A stretch of DNA of 64,000 nt, from contig NZ_CP083370.1 of assembly GCF_017488845.2 (NCBI RefSeq), positions 3,686,001 to 3,750,000 on the forward strand, written 5' to 3'. The notes below the pieces were generated by a model. The model made no database searches. It was not told where the DNA came from and saw only the letters and a list, made by a program, of their open reading frames with translations. Below, one piece after another: positions 1-8,129 of the stretch. The first letter of the stretch is position 1; each line of letters opens with the position of its first letter. The translations under genes were made by a program, and so were the position numbers. The DNA is from Ensifer canadensis. Lineage in GTDB: Bacteria > Pseudomonadota > Alphaproteobacteria > Rhizobiales > Rhizobiaceae.

Positions 1-354
1 GAACACGGGCTCGTCTTCATGGATACGCCCGGCTACGATCCGGTGTCGGCGACCGGCCAGGTGGCCGGCGGAGCCAATGTCATCGCCTTTACCACCGGCC
101 GCGGCAGTTGTTTCGGCTGTCGGCCGGCACCGTCGATCAAGCTGACCAGCAACACCGCGCTGTTCCGCGCGATGGAAGAAGACATGGACATCGATTGCGG
201 CGTGATCGCATCCGGCGAGGCGACGATCGCCGACCTCGGTCGCGAGATCTTCGATCTCATCATCGATACCGCTTCGGGAAAGAAGACCAAGAGCGAACTC
301 TTCGGCTACGGCGACAACGAATTCGTGCCCTGGCATCTCGGGGCAACACTCTGA
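1..354 (+). CDS. UxaA-family sugar-acid dehydratase (altronate/galactarate dehydratase type), C-terminal part
   Basis: The reading frame is open from base 1, so only the last 117 codons are present and the start lies outside the window. The visible part contains the block GRGSCFGCRPAPSIKLTSNT followed by an acidic DMDIDCG segment, which is characteristic of the C-terminal domain of UxaA/GarD-type dehydratases. These enzymes remove water from aldonic or aldaric acids to give 2-keto-3-deoxy sugar acids. The adjacent aldo/keto reductase, ribose-type ABC transporter and zinc dehydrogenase suggest a catabolic cluster for an aldose or sugar acid. The family is clear, but the exact substrate (altronate, fuconate or another acid) cannot be read from this fragment. 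Confidence 0.85.
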   Translation, partial: EHGLVFMDTPGYDPVSATGQVAGGANVIAFTTGRGSCFGCRPAPSIKLTSNTALFRAMEEDMDIDCGVIASGEATIADLGREIFDLIIDTASGKKTKSELFGYGDNEFVPWHLGATL

Positions 355-394
355 TGATGTGAGCTTGCGCATCCTAGGAGGGAGGAGACAGGGA

Positions 395-1414
395 ATGCAG
401 ACGAGAAAGATCGGTCGAACCGACCTGCCGGTGACCGAATACAGCTTCGGCGCCGCCGGACTTGGGGGGCTCTACCGCGAATGCACGCGCGAAGCGGCGA
501 TCGAAACGCTGGACGCCGCTTGGGGCTCTGGTTTGCGCTATTTCGACGTCGCACCCTATTACGGGCTCGGTCTTGCAGAGCGGCGGGTCGGCGATTTCCT
601 GCGCGACAAGCCGCGCGGTGACTATGTGCTGTCCACCAAGGTCGGACGGCTGCTGCATCCCGTGCCTGAAGGCGCCGTGCCGGACTATTCCTACGTCAAG
701 GCGCTGAACTTCGACGTGCGTTACGACTACAGCTACGATGCCATCATGCGTTCGGTGGAATTCAGCTATGCGCGCCTCGGCCTCAATCGCATCGATATCC
801 TCTATGTCCATGATATCGGCGTCTACACGCACGGTGTCGCCCGCAACGCCGTCTATCTCAGGCAATTGCTGGATTCCGGCCTTAAGGCGCTGGAGGAACT
901 AAAGGCTGGTGGCGTGATCGCGGCCTATGGGCTTGGCGTCAACGAGGTTCCGGTTTGCCTGGAGGTGATGCGCCGTGCCGACATCGACTGCATCCTGCTT
1001 GCGGGGCGCTATACGCTGCTTGATCGTTCCGCAGTCGCCGAACTCCTGCCGCTCTGCGAGACAAAGAAGACGTCGCTGATCGTCGGCGGTGTGTTCAACT
1101 CGGGCATCCTGGCGACTGGCCCGGTCGATGGCGCGCATTTCGACTATATGCGAGCAAATGCCGAGGTGCGCGAAAAGGTCGGCGCGATGGAACGCATTGC
1201 CCGGGAGCGTGGTGTGCCGTTGGCCGCTGCCGCCATGCAGTTCCCGCTCGACAATCCGGTGGTTGCCTCGGTCCTGCTTGGGACAGCGAAACCGGAAAGC
1301 TTGAGGCGCAACATCGATGCGCTGCGGCATCGTATGTCAAAGGACGATTTCTCGGCTTTCGAGCCCTACACGCTTGTGGCGCCGGAGCTTGGATTGGAGG
1401 CAGTCCGGGCCTGA
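395..1414 (+). CDS. aldo/keto reductase, D-threo-aldose 1-dehydrogenase (L-fucose dehydrogenase) type
   Basis: This 339-residue protein has the aldo/keto reductase barrel signature: RYFDVAPYYGLGLAERRVG carries the catalytic Asp and Tyr, STKVGR the Lys and YVHDIG the His. The closest family I recognise oxidises L-fucose, D-arabinose or related aldoses at C1 to the lactone with NAD(P). The ATG at 395 is chosen because a strong GGAGG-type ribosome site lies just upstream; an in-frame GTG at 359 would overlap that site. The gene follows the dehydratase by 40 bases, fitting a non-phosphorylative route from aldose to aldonate to 2-keto-3-deoxy acid. The substrate is inferred from the neighbourhood. 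Confidence 0.85.
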   Translation: MQTRKIGRTDLPVTEYSFGAAGLGGLYRECTREAAIETLDAAWGSGLRYFDVAPYYGLGLAERRVGDFLRDKPRGDYVLSTKVGRLLHPVPEGAVPDYSYVKALNFDVRYDYSYDAIMRSVEFSYARLGLNRIDILYVHDIGVYTHGVARNAVYLRQLLDSGLKALEELKAGGVIAAYGLGVNEVPVCLEVMRRADIDCILLAGRYTLLDRSAVAELLPLCETKKTSLIVGGVFNSGILATGPVDGAHFDYMRANAEVREKVGAMERIARERGVPLAAAAMQFPLDNPVVASVLLGTAKPESLRRNIDALRHRMSKDDFSAFEPYTLVAPELGLEAVRA

Positions 1415-1494
1415 TGCTTGAGGGTGCCGAGCCCGCGGGTCCTTGCAGGCACAACCCGAATTTCACATAACGAAACGTAATCTGGGAGGAGACA

Positions 1495-1551
1495 GTGCAG
1501 TCACGTAAATCGCAGCAACGACTGCTTGCAAAGCGGACAGCGTTGTATTAG
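1495..1551 (+). other. possible 18-codon ORF behind a strong ribosome binding site
   Basis: A GTG codon at 1495 follows GGGAGGAGACA and opens an 18-codon frame reading VQSRKSQQRLL..., ending at TAG 1549-1551. The ribosome site and first codons resemble the start of the upstream aldo/keto reductase (GGGAGGAGACAGGGA then ATGCAG; MQTRK against VQSRK). It could be a leader peptide for the ABC operon, a remnant of a duplicated or deleted gene, or chance. There is no independent evidence that it is translated. Confidence 0.25.
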
Positions 1552-1565
1552 CGTTTCAATATGTT

Positions 1566-1579
1566 TTTTATCGATAAAA
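1566..1579. promoter_or_regulatory. perfect 14-bp palindrome, candidate operator of the sugar ABC operon
   Basis: TTTTATCGATAAAA is a perfect palindrome with a central CG, followed within three bases by a further ATCGAT. It lies 72 bases before the start of the binding-protein gene. Operators centred on CG are typical of LacI-family regulators, which often control ribose-type ABC transporters. No regulator gene is present in this part of the window, so its identity is unknown. Confidence 0.45.
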
Positions 1580-1650
1580 GATCGATATGCAAGCACCTGG
1601 CGAATCGATTTCCATAAGGTGGAACGAGGTGCACTGAGAGGAGAACCCCA

Positions 1651-2640
1651 ATGAGCATAGCCAAGCACATTCTTTCCCGCCGTGCCTTCACTGCCCTGGC
1701 CGGCGCGACGATGATCGCCGCGATGGCACCCGTCGCGTCCTTCGCGCAGGATGTCACGATCCCGATCATCGTCAAGGATACCACGTCCTTCTACTGGCAG
1801 ATCGTGCTGGCCGGTGCGCGCGCGGCCGGCAAGGATCTCGGCGTCAACGTTCCCGAGCTCGGCGCCCAGTCCGAATCCGATATCAACGGTCAGATCAGCA
1901 TCCTCGAAAACGCCGTTGCCGGTTCTCCGGCTGCCGTGGTGATCTCACCAACCGAGTTCAAGGCGCTGGGCAAGCCGATCGACGAAGCTGCCAAGGCGGT
2001 TCCGATCATCGGCATCGACTCCGGCGCCGATTCCAAGGCGTTCTCCTCGTTCCTGACGACCGACAACGTTCAGGGTGGCAGGATCGCGGCCGATGGTCTG
2101 GCTGCAGCGATCAAGGAAATGTCGGGCAAGGAAGAAGGCGATATCGCCATCATCACCAGCCTGCCGGGCGTCGGTTCGCTCGATCAGCGCCGCGAAGGCT
2201 TCCTCGACCAGATCAAGACGAAATATCCGGGCTTCAAGGTCGTGGCCGACAAATATGCCGATGGCCAGGCAACCACCGGTCTCAACATGATGACCGACCT
2301 GATCACCGCCAACCCGAATCTCGTCGGCGTCTTTGCCTCCAACCTGATCATGGCACAGGGTGTCGGCCAGGCGATTGCCGAAAACAAGCTCGGCGACAAG
2401 ATCAAGGTGATCGGCTTCGATAGCGACGAGAAGACTGTCGGCTTCCTCAAGGAAGGCGTGCTGGCCGGCCTGGTCGTTCAGGATCCCTACCGCATGGGTT
2501 ATGATGGCGTGAAGACGGCGCTTGCGGTCTCGAAGAAGGAGAAGGTCGAAGCCAATGTCGATACCGGCGCCAATCTGGTGACCAAGGCCAACATGGCTGA
2601 ACCGAAGATCGACGCACTGCTGAACCCGAAGGTCAATTGA
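1651..2640 (+). CDS. ribose-type ABC transporter substrate-binding protein
   Basis: The 329-residue product is a periplasmic binding protein of the RbsB class (type 1 fold). An N-terminal export signal (LSRRAFTALAGATMIAAM, cleavage expected after ASFA) precedes two Rossmann-like lobes. Motifs include the ITSLPGVGSLDQRREGF and GVFASNLIMAQGV segments and the late VIGFDSDEKTVGFL hinge region. The twin arginines before a Phe and a hydrophobic stretch raise the possibility of Tat export. The ATG at 1651 is preceded by GAGAGGAGAACCCC. It is the first gene of an SBP-ATPase-permease-dehydrogenase operon. The ligand is probably a pentose, deoxyhexose or similar sugar, inferred from the adjacent enzymes. 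Confidence 0.93.
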   Translation: MSIAKHILSRRAFTALAGATMIAAMAPVASFAQDVTIPIIVKDTTSFYWQIVLAGARAAGKDLGVNVPELGAQSESDINGQISILENAVAGSPAAVVISPTEFKALGKPIDEAAKAVPIIGIDSGADSKAFSSFLTTDNVQGGRIAADGLAAAIKEMSGKEEGDIAIITSLPGVGSLDQRREGFLDQIKTKYPGFKVVADKYADGQATTGLNMMTDLITANPNLVGVFASNLIMAQGVGQAIAENKLGDKIKVIGFDSDEKTVGFLKEGVLAGLVVQDPYRMGYDGVKTALAVSKKEKVEANVDTGANLVTKANMAEPKIDALLNPKVN

Positions 2641-2647
2641 CGGCAAT

Positions 2648-2678
2648 CGGCGGCAGGCGCGAGCATTGCCTGCCGCCG
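2648..2678 (+). promoter_or_regulatory. intercistronic hairpin 1 after the binding-protein gene
   Basis: CGGCGGCAGGC and GCCTGCCGCCG form an uninterrupted 11-bp stem around a 9-base loop, starting 7 bases after the binding-protein stop codon. There is no T-tract, so it is more likely an mRNA-protecting or attenuating structure than a full terminator. Confidence 0.6.
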
Positions 2679-2688
2679 AGAATACGGT

Positions 2689-2723
2689 TGCCAGCGGCCG
2701 GATACGAGGACCGGCCGCTGGCA
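2689..2723 (+). promoter_or_regulatory. intercistronic hairpin 2 before the ABC ATPase gene
   Basis: TGCCAGCGGCCGG and CCGGCCGCTGGCA form a perfect 13-bp stem with a 9-base loop, ending 27 bases before the ATPase start. Together with the hairpin just upstream it fills the whole gap between the binding-protein and ATPase genes. Such structures commonly hold binding-protein mRNA at higher levels than the downstream membrane components. Confidence 0.6.
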
Positions 2724-2750
2724 GTCTGTGCGATTGGGAGGAGTGCGCAG

Positions 2751-4304
2751 ATGCCAGGTCTCGATGAGGTCAGCGATAACAAGAGCGACGGTTTGAGGAC
2801 GGCTGCCCGCCACCCAGTGCCGAGGGGCGAACCGATCCTGGAAATGCGCGCGCTTCAGAAGAAATATGGCGCCGTCGAAGCGTTGAAGCCCGCTTCCATC
2901 ACCTTTCTATCAGGAGAAGTTCACGCCATCGTTGGTGAAAACGGTGCCGGAAAATCGACACTGATCAAGCTTTTGACCGGCGTCATCCGGCGCACGTCTG
3001 GCGAAGTCTATTGGTGCGGCAAGCCGGTCCAGCTCGACAATCCTCAAGAAGCGATTGCGCGCGGAATCAACGCCGTGCATCAGGAGGTGGTGCTATGCCC
3101 GCACTTGAGCGTCGCCGCCAACATGTTCCTCGGCGACGAGATCAACAGCGCCGGCCTGATGCGCAAGCGCGCCATGACCGAGGCGGCCCAGAGCGTCCTT
3201 GACGATCTCGGTTTCAACCTGCCGGCCGCGGCGGCGCTCGGCAGCCTGACGATCGGCCAGCAGCAGTTGGTCGCGACCGCTCGCGCCGCCATGCGCGGCA
3301 CCCAGTTTCTGATCTTCGACGAGCCGACCGCCTATCTGACCCGTCAGGAATCCGCGCAACTGTTCCGACTCATTCGCCGGCTACAGGGCGAAGGTGTGAC
3401 GATCGTCTATATCAGCCACCGCATGGAGGAAGTCTTCGAGCTGGCCGATCGTGTGTCGGTGCTGCGCGACGGCACCCACGTCGGCACGCGAAAGATCGGC
3501 GAGACCAACGACGCCGAACTGATCACCCTGATGATCAATCGCACCATCGAGCAGATCTACCACAAGGAACACTTTCCGGCCGGCGAAGTGATCGTCGAGA
3601 CCCGGGGCTTGAGCGGCCCCGGTTTCGCGGATGTGTCGCTGACCGTTCGCGCCGGCGAGATCGTCGGCCTCTACGGTCTGATCGGTGCCGGACGCAGCGA
3701 GTTTGCGCTCGGCCTCTATGGTCGCCATGCATCGACTGCGGGCGAGGTCTACTGGCAGGGGCGCAAGGTCAATATCGCCAACGAGCGGATCGCGATAGAC
3801 CTCGGCATTGCGTTGGCACCGGAAAGCCGGCGCGATCAGGGCCTCTGCCTCAATCTGCCGATCGGCCTCAACATCAACCTGCCGATCTTCAGTCGGCTGA
3901 CGCGCGGGCTGACGATCAACCGTCAGAAGGAAATCGAGAATGCGGATCGGCAGATCAGGGATTTGAAGATCAAGACGCCATCGCGCCGCGTGCTTGTCTC
4001 GGCGATGTCCGGCGGCAACCAGCAGAAGATCGTCATCGGCAAGTGGCTGAGCCACGGCGCCAAGCTTTTCATCTTCGATGAGCCGACGGTCGGCGTCGAC
4101 GTCGGCACCAAGGCGGAAATCTACCGGTTGTTCGCCCGGCTTCTGGAAAACGGAGCAGGGATCATCCTGATCTCCTCCTACCTGCCTGAAGTCTACGAAC
4201 TGTCCGATCGCCTGCACGTGTTTCGCCGGGGACGGCTGGTCGCCAGCCACGACTATCACGCGGCAAGCCACGAGGAAGTGCTGACACAGGCGATCGGTGT
4301 CTGA
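2751..4304 (+). CDS. ribose-type ABC transporter ATP-binding protein with two ATPase domains
   Basis: This is a 517-residue RbsA/MglA-class ATPase that powers uptake of the sugar delivered by the upstream binding protein. The first domain has Walker A GENGAGKST at residues 62-70, the signature LTIGQQQ and Walker B LIFDEPTAYL. The second domain has the usual degenerate Walker A (GLIGAGRSE), signature MSGGNQQK and Walker B LFIFDEPTVGVDVG. The ATG at 2751 is preceded by TTGGGAGGAGTG; an upstream in-frame start at 2637 would translate through two long hairpins and is rejected. The permease gene follows after 39 bases. Confidence 0.93.
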   Translation: MPGLDEVSDNKSDGLRTAARHPVPRGEPILEMRALQKKYGAVEALKPASITFLSGEVHAIVGENGAGKSTLIKLLTGVIRRTSGEVYWCGKPVQLDNPQEAIARGINAVHQEVVLCPHLSVAANMFLGDEINSAGLMRKRAMTEAAQSVLDDLGFNLPAAAALGSLTIGQQQLVATARAAMRGTQFLIFDEPTAYLTRQESAQLFRLIRRLQGEGVTIVYISHRMEEVFELADRVSVLRDGTHVGTRKIGETNDAELITLMINRTIEQIYHKEHFPAGEVIVETRGLSGPGFADVSLTVRAGEIVGLYGLIGAGRSEFALGLYGRHASTAGEVYWQGRKVNIANERIAIDLGIALAPESRRDQGLCLNLPIGLNINLPIFSRLTRGLTINRQKEIENADRQIRDLKIKTPSRRVLVSAMSGGNQQKIVIGKWLSHGAKLFIFDEPTVGVDVGTKAEIYRLFARLLENGAGIILISSYLPEVYELSDRLHVFRRGRLVASHDYHAASHEEVLTQAIGV

Positions 4305-4343
4305 TCGCGACAATGACAATCAAGAAGAAGCAGGAGGACGACG

Positions 4344-5321
4344 ATGAGTGCTGATACGGTCGACAGCGGAGCCGGCCCCGCGCCGCGGAAAGGCGTGAGC
4401 ATCCTGTTCGGGCTCACGCTTCTCGGGCTCCTGCTTTTCCTCTGGCTGCTCTTGGGGCTTGCCACCAACAGTTTCTGGACGCCGAACAACATCAGCAACC
4501 TGTTGCGCCAGGGCGCCATGACGGCGATCCTTGCGGTCGGCCAGACCTTCGTCATCATCACTGCGGGCATCGATCTTTCCGTGGGTGCCGTTGTCGGCTT
4601 CACCAGCGTGATCGTCGCCTGGCTGCTTGCCGCCGGCGTGCCGCTCTGGATTGCGATCATCCTGACGCTCGCCTTCGGCGTGCTGATCGGCGCCTTCCAC
4701 GCCTTCGGTATTGTCCGCATGGGTCTGCCGCCGTTCATCATCACGCTTGCAACCCTGACCTCGCTGCGCGGCATCGGACTGTTGATCACCAATGGCTCGA
4801 CGATCTCGATCACCAACGAGGCCTTCACCAATTTCTCCCGCGCCAACTTCCTCGGGGTACCCAGCCTGTTCTGGATGGTGATCGTGGTGGCGATCCCGGC
4901 CTATGTCTTCCTGCACTTGAGCCGCTTTGGCCGCTATCTCTTCGCCGTCGGCTCCAACAGTGAGGCGGCCCGCCTTTCCGGCGTCAACGTGCATCGCACG
5001 ATCTATCTTGCCTATATCCTGTCCTCGACCTGCGCGGCCTTTGTCGGCCTGCTGCTCGCCTCCCGCATCGGCATCGGCAACGCCACGCAAGCCGAAGGCT
5101 GGGAGCTGCAGGCGATCGCCTCGTCGGTCATCGGCGGCACCAGCCTCTTCGGCGCGGTCGGCTCCGTGCACGGCCCGCTGCTTGGCGCCTTCATTCTCGC
5201 CACGATCAACAATGGCGCCAACCTGCTCAACGTCAATTCGTTCTGGCAGCGCATTATCACCGGCGTGCTCATCATCGTGATCGTCTATTTTGATCAGCTC
5301 AGGCGGCGCGGCGCGCGCTAG
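4344..5321 (+). CDS. ribose-type ABC transporter permease
   Basis: This 325-residue inner-membrane protein is RbsC-like. It has many hydrophobic segments and the conserved GQTFVIITAGIDLSVGAVVG motif in its first third, followed by the GVNVHR coupling segment and a C-terminal GTSLFGAVGSVHGPLLGA block. It should form the translocation pore as a homodimer with the upstream ATPase. An AGGAGG ribosome site lies just before the ATG. It sits between the ATPase and the zinc dehydrogenase in one transcription unit. Confidence 0.93.
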   Translation: MSADTVDSGAGPAPRKGVSILFGLTLLGLLLFLWLLLGLATNSFWTPNNISNLLRQGAMTAILAVGQTFVIITAGIDLSVGAVVGFTSVIVAWLLAAGVPLWIAIILTLAFGVLIGAFHAFGIVRMGLPPFIITLATLTSLRGIGLLITNGSTISITNEAFTNFSRANFLGVPSLFWMVIVVAIPAYVFLHLSRFGRYLFAVGSNSEAARLSGVNVHRTIYLAYILSSTCAAFVGLLLASRIGIGNATQAEGWELQAIASSVIGGTSLFGAVGSVHGPLLGAFILATINNGANLLNVNSFWQRIITGVLIIVIVYFDQLRRRGAR

Positions 5322-5352
5322 GCGCCGGCCCTGACAACATGCGGAAAATGAC

Positions 5353-6375
5353 ATGAAAGCCGTCCTCTGCCCGGAACCCGGCCGCCTGGAGATTGTTGAA
5401 CGCGCGCCCGCGCCCGCCCCATCGGCCGGGTGGGTGCGGGTTGCCGTCAGCCATGTCGGCATCTGCGGCACCGACTACCACATCTTCGCCGGCAAGCACC
5501 CGTTCCTGGAATATCCGCGAGTGATGGGGCATGAGATCTCCGCGACGGTAATTGCCAACGGACCGGCGACGACGATCGCGCCGGGAACGCCTGTGGTGGT
5601 CAACCCCTACCTTTCCTGCGGCGACTGTGTCGCCTGCCGCCGGGGGAAGCCGAACTGCTGCACGGCGATCAAGGTGCTCGGCGTCCATACCGACGGAGCC
5701 TTCTGCGAGGAAATCCTCGTTCCCGAGGGCAATCTTTATCCGGCGATCGATCTGTCGCCAGAGGCGGCAGCGACGGTGGAATTCCTCGCTATCGGCGCCC
5801 ATGCCGTGCGCCGGGCTGCGGCCCCTGCCGGCGTTCGTGCTCTGGTGATTGGCGCCGGGCCGATCGGGCTTGGAACCGCCATCTTCTCGCGCATCGCCGG
5901 CCATGCGGTGACGCTGATGGATACCAGCATCGAACGGCTGGCGTTTGCGACCGACCGGCTCGGTTTCGGTTCCGGCATCGTTGCCGACGAAGCGTGCGTT
6001 CGGCGCGTCGCCGAGGCGACCGGGGGCGATGGTTTCGATGTCGTCTTCGATGCCACCGGCCATGGCGGTTCGATGGAGGCTTCCTTCGGCCATGTGGCTC
6101 ATGGGGGAACACTGGTGTTCGTCAGCGTCGTCAAGGACAGCATCCGTTTCTCCGATCCGGAATTTCACAAGCGGGAAATGACGTTGATCGGCAGCCGTAA
6201 CGCCACGCGCAAGGATTTCGACCATGTCGTAAATTCGATACGCGAGGGGCTGGTGCCGGTGGAGCGGTTGATCACCCACCGAACGACGATGGACGCGGTG
6301 GTCCACGATCTGCCGCGCTGGGCGCATGAGAAGTCGGGCCTGGTCAAGGCGATCGTCCGGATAGCGGCGGCGTGA
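5353..6375 (+). CDS. zinc-dependent medium-chain dehydrogenase, sugar/polyol or sugar-acid type
   Basis: This 340-residue protein belongs to the medium-chain dehydrogenase family. The catalytic zinc site is visible as Cys38 in GICGTDYH and His60-Glu61 in MGHE. The structural zinc site is Cys89, Cys92, Cys95 and Cys103. A Rossmann segment GAGPIGLG follows near residue 165 for NAD(P). Family members include L-iditol, galactitol and L-gulonate/hexonate 5-dehydrogenases. It is the last gene of the ABC operon, 31 bases after the permease, so it probably oxidises the imported sugar or an intermediate made by the aldo/keto reductase and dehydratase. The substrate is not decided by the sequence. Confidence 0.88.
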   Translation: MKAVLCPEPGRLEIVERAPAPAPSAGWVRVAVSHVGICGTDYHIFAGKHPFLEYPRVMGHEISATVIANGPATTIAPGTPVVVNPYLSCGDCVACRRGKPNCCTAIKVLGVHTDGAFCEEILVPEGNLYPAIDLSPEAAATVEFLAIGAHAVRRAAAPAGVRALVIGAGPIGLGTAIFSRIAGHAVTLMDTSIERLAFATDRLGFGSGIVADEACVRRVAEATGGDGFDVVFDATGHGGSMEASFGHVAHGGTLVFVSVVKDSIRFSDPEFHKREMTLIGSRNATRKDFDHVVNSIREGLVPVERLITHRTTMDAVVHDLPRWAHEKSGLVKAIVRIAAA

Positions 6376-6706
6376 CGACCCGTTCTGCTGCGATGCGAGA
6401 AAGCGGATCGGCGGCCAGATATCGAAAGCCGGCCGGAGAAAGTAAGACGCCTTCGCCGAAATCCGCGATTTTTGACGAAAACGCGACTTTTCGGCCAGCT
6501 CCGAGCAAGTCCGTTTGTTAATTGTCAGTAATCCGGGCGCATTCTCGCAGAAGTCGCTTGTCTAGAACCGAAACGGGTATACTTGTTGCAGTGCACAAGA
6601 AACATGGTAGTCTGGCAGGGATTGCGGACACCAAGACAAACAATCGCAAGCTTGCGTCCGACTGGGAGCGGCGTTGTCGTTGATTGAACCAAGGGGTACG
6701 CTTCCT
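6376..6706. other. non-coding gap between the zinc dehydrogenase and phaZ genes
   Basis: These 331 bases carry no convincing gene. The left half holds a hairpin (6456-6494) that probably closes the sugar operon. The right half must contain the phaZ promoter, but I cannot assign clear -35 and -10 boxes. The long minus-strand frame crossing it is a shadow of phaZ. Confidence 0.6.
6456..6494 (+). terminator. candidate hairpin terminator after the sugar cluster
   Basis: CCGAAA with CGCG pairs with CGCG and TTTCGG through a small internal loop. The apical loop is AT-rich. No T-tract follows, so termination at this site is only tentative. Confidence 0.35.
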
Positions 6707-7981
6707 ATGTTCTACCAGCTCTATGAATTGAATCATGCCATGATGGCGCCGTGGCGAACGGCGGCGGATGCCATGCGGCTTGCTTTCAGCAATCCGATGA
6801 ACCCGATCTCGCACACCTATTTCGGCCGCGCGACGGCGGCTGGCCTCGAGGTCTTCGAGCGGTCGACGCGCCGCTACGGCAAGCCGGAATTCGGCCTTCC
6901 CGAAACGCTGATCGACGGCGAGCCCGTTGGCGTTCACGAGCGCATCGTCTGGCGCGAGCCGTTCTGCAATCTGATCCATTTCGAGCGCGCGCTTCCCAAG
7001 GGGCGGGCTGCCGATCCGAAGGTGCTGATCGTCGCGCCGATGTCGGGCCATTATGCCACGCTCTTGCGTGGAACCGTTGAGGCCCTGCTTCCCCATTCCG
7101 ACATCTACATCACCGACTGGATAGACGCGCGCATGGTTCCCTTGAGCGAGGGCACCTTCGATCTCGACGACTACATCGACTACGTCATCCAGATGCTGCA
7201 CTTCCTCGGACCCGACACCCATGTCATCGGCGTCTGTCAGCCCGCCGTTCCGGTGCTTGCCGCCGTCGCCCTGATGGAAGCGGCTGATGATCCGCTGTCG
7301 CCGGCGTCGATGACGCTGATGGGTGGGCCGATCGATACGCGCATCAACCCGACAGCCGTCAATCTGCTGGCCAAGGAACGGCCGATCGAGTGGTTCCGCG
7401 ACAACGTGATCATGCCGGTGCCGTGGCCGCAGCCGGGCTTCATGCGCATGGTCTATCCCGGCTTCCTGCAACTCTCCGGCTTCATGTCGATGAACCTCGA
7501 CCGGCATCTGATCGCCCATAAGGAATTCTTCGCCCACCTGGTGAAGAACGACGGCGATGCGGCCGAGAAGCACCGGGATTTCTACGATGAATATCTTGCG
7601 GTGATGGATCTGACGGCAGAGTTTTACCTGCAGACCGTTCAGGTCGTCTTCATGCAGCATGCCTTGCCCAAGGGCGAGATGATGCATCGCGGTCGCCGGG
7701 TTGATACCACGGCGATCAAGAAGGTGGCCCTGCTGACGGTCGAAGGTGAGAATGACGACATTTCCGGTCTCGGCCAGACGAAGGCGGCGCAGACGATCTG
7801 CACCAACATCCCCGAGCACATGCGGATGCACTACATGCAGCCGGACGTCGGCCACTACGGCGTCTTCAACGGTTCGCGTTTCCGTCGCGAGATCGCGCCG
7901 CGCATCGTCGCCTTCCAGCGCGAGCACGCACGCCACGCAAAGCCGGTAAAGCAGCTGATCAAGGGCGGCAAAACCGCCTGA
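6707..7981 (+). CDS. phaZ: intracellular poly(3-hydroxybutyrate) depolymerase
   Basis: The 424-residue protein mobilises stored PHB in the cytoplasm by hydrolysing or thiolysing the polymer. It begins MFYQLYELNHAMMAPWR, as is usual for the family. It has the lipase-box-like GVCQPA motif in which Cys177 replaces the serine nucleophile, as in PhaZ1 of Cupriavidus. The C-terminal DVGHYGVFNG segment supplies the catalytic His. The ATG at 6707 is preferred to the in-frame TTG at 6674 because family proteins start at MFYQLYEL. It is transcribed alone; a small GC-rich hairpin follows the stop codon. Confidence 0.93.
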   Translation: MFYQLYELNHAMMAPWRTAADAMRLAFSNPMNPISHTYFGRATAAGLEVFERSTRRYGKPEFGLPETLIDGEPVGVHERIVWREPFCNLIHFERALPKGRAADPKVLIVAPMSGHYATLLRGTVEALLPHSDIYITDWIDARMVPLSEGTFDLDDYIDYVIQMLHFLGPDTHVIGVCQPAVPVLAAVALMEAADDPLSPASMTLMGGPIDTRINPTAVNLLAKERPIEWFRDNVIMPVPWPQPGFMRMVYPGFLQLSGFMSMNLDRHLIAHKEFFAHLVKNDGDAAEKHRDFYDEYLAVMDLTAEFYLQTVQVVFMQHALPKGEMMHRGRRVDTTAIKKVALLTVEGENDDISGLGQTKAAQTICTNIPEHMRMHYMQPDVGHYGVFNGSRFRREIAPRIVAFQREHARHAKPVKQLIKGGKTA

Positions 7982-7993
7982 TCCCCGTAAAAT

Positions 7994-8009
7994 GCGGGCT
8001 TTTGCCCGC
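7994..8009 (+). terminator. short hairpin after phaZ
   Basis: GCGGGC-TTTT-GCCCGC forms a 6-bp GC stem 13 bases after the phaZ stop, with only a weak T-run behind it (TTAGAG). On the minus strand the stem is followed by ATTTTAC. It is a probable but weak terminator. Confidence 0.45.
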
Positions 8010-8129
8010 TTAGAGTCAAGGGTTTGTCCGATTCCGGGGAAGGGCGTCTTGTAGTCGAAAGCCCGCCTTCCCACATCGTTTTCACCGGGCCGCAATGGGT
8101 GGCCCGGGTGATTGCGAGGAATCCTGAAG

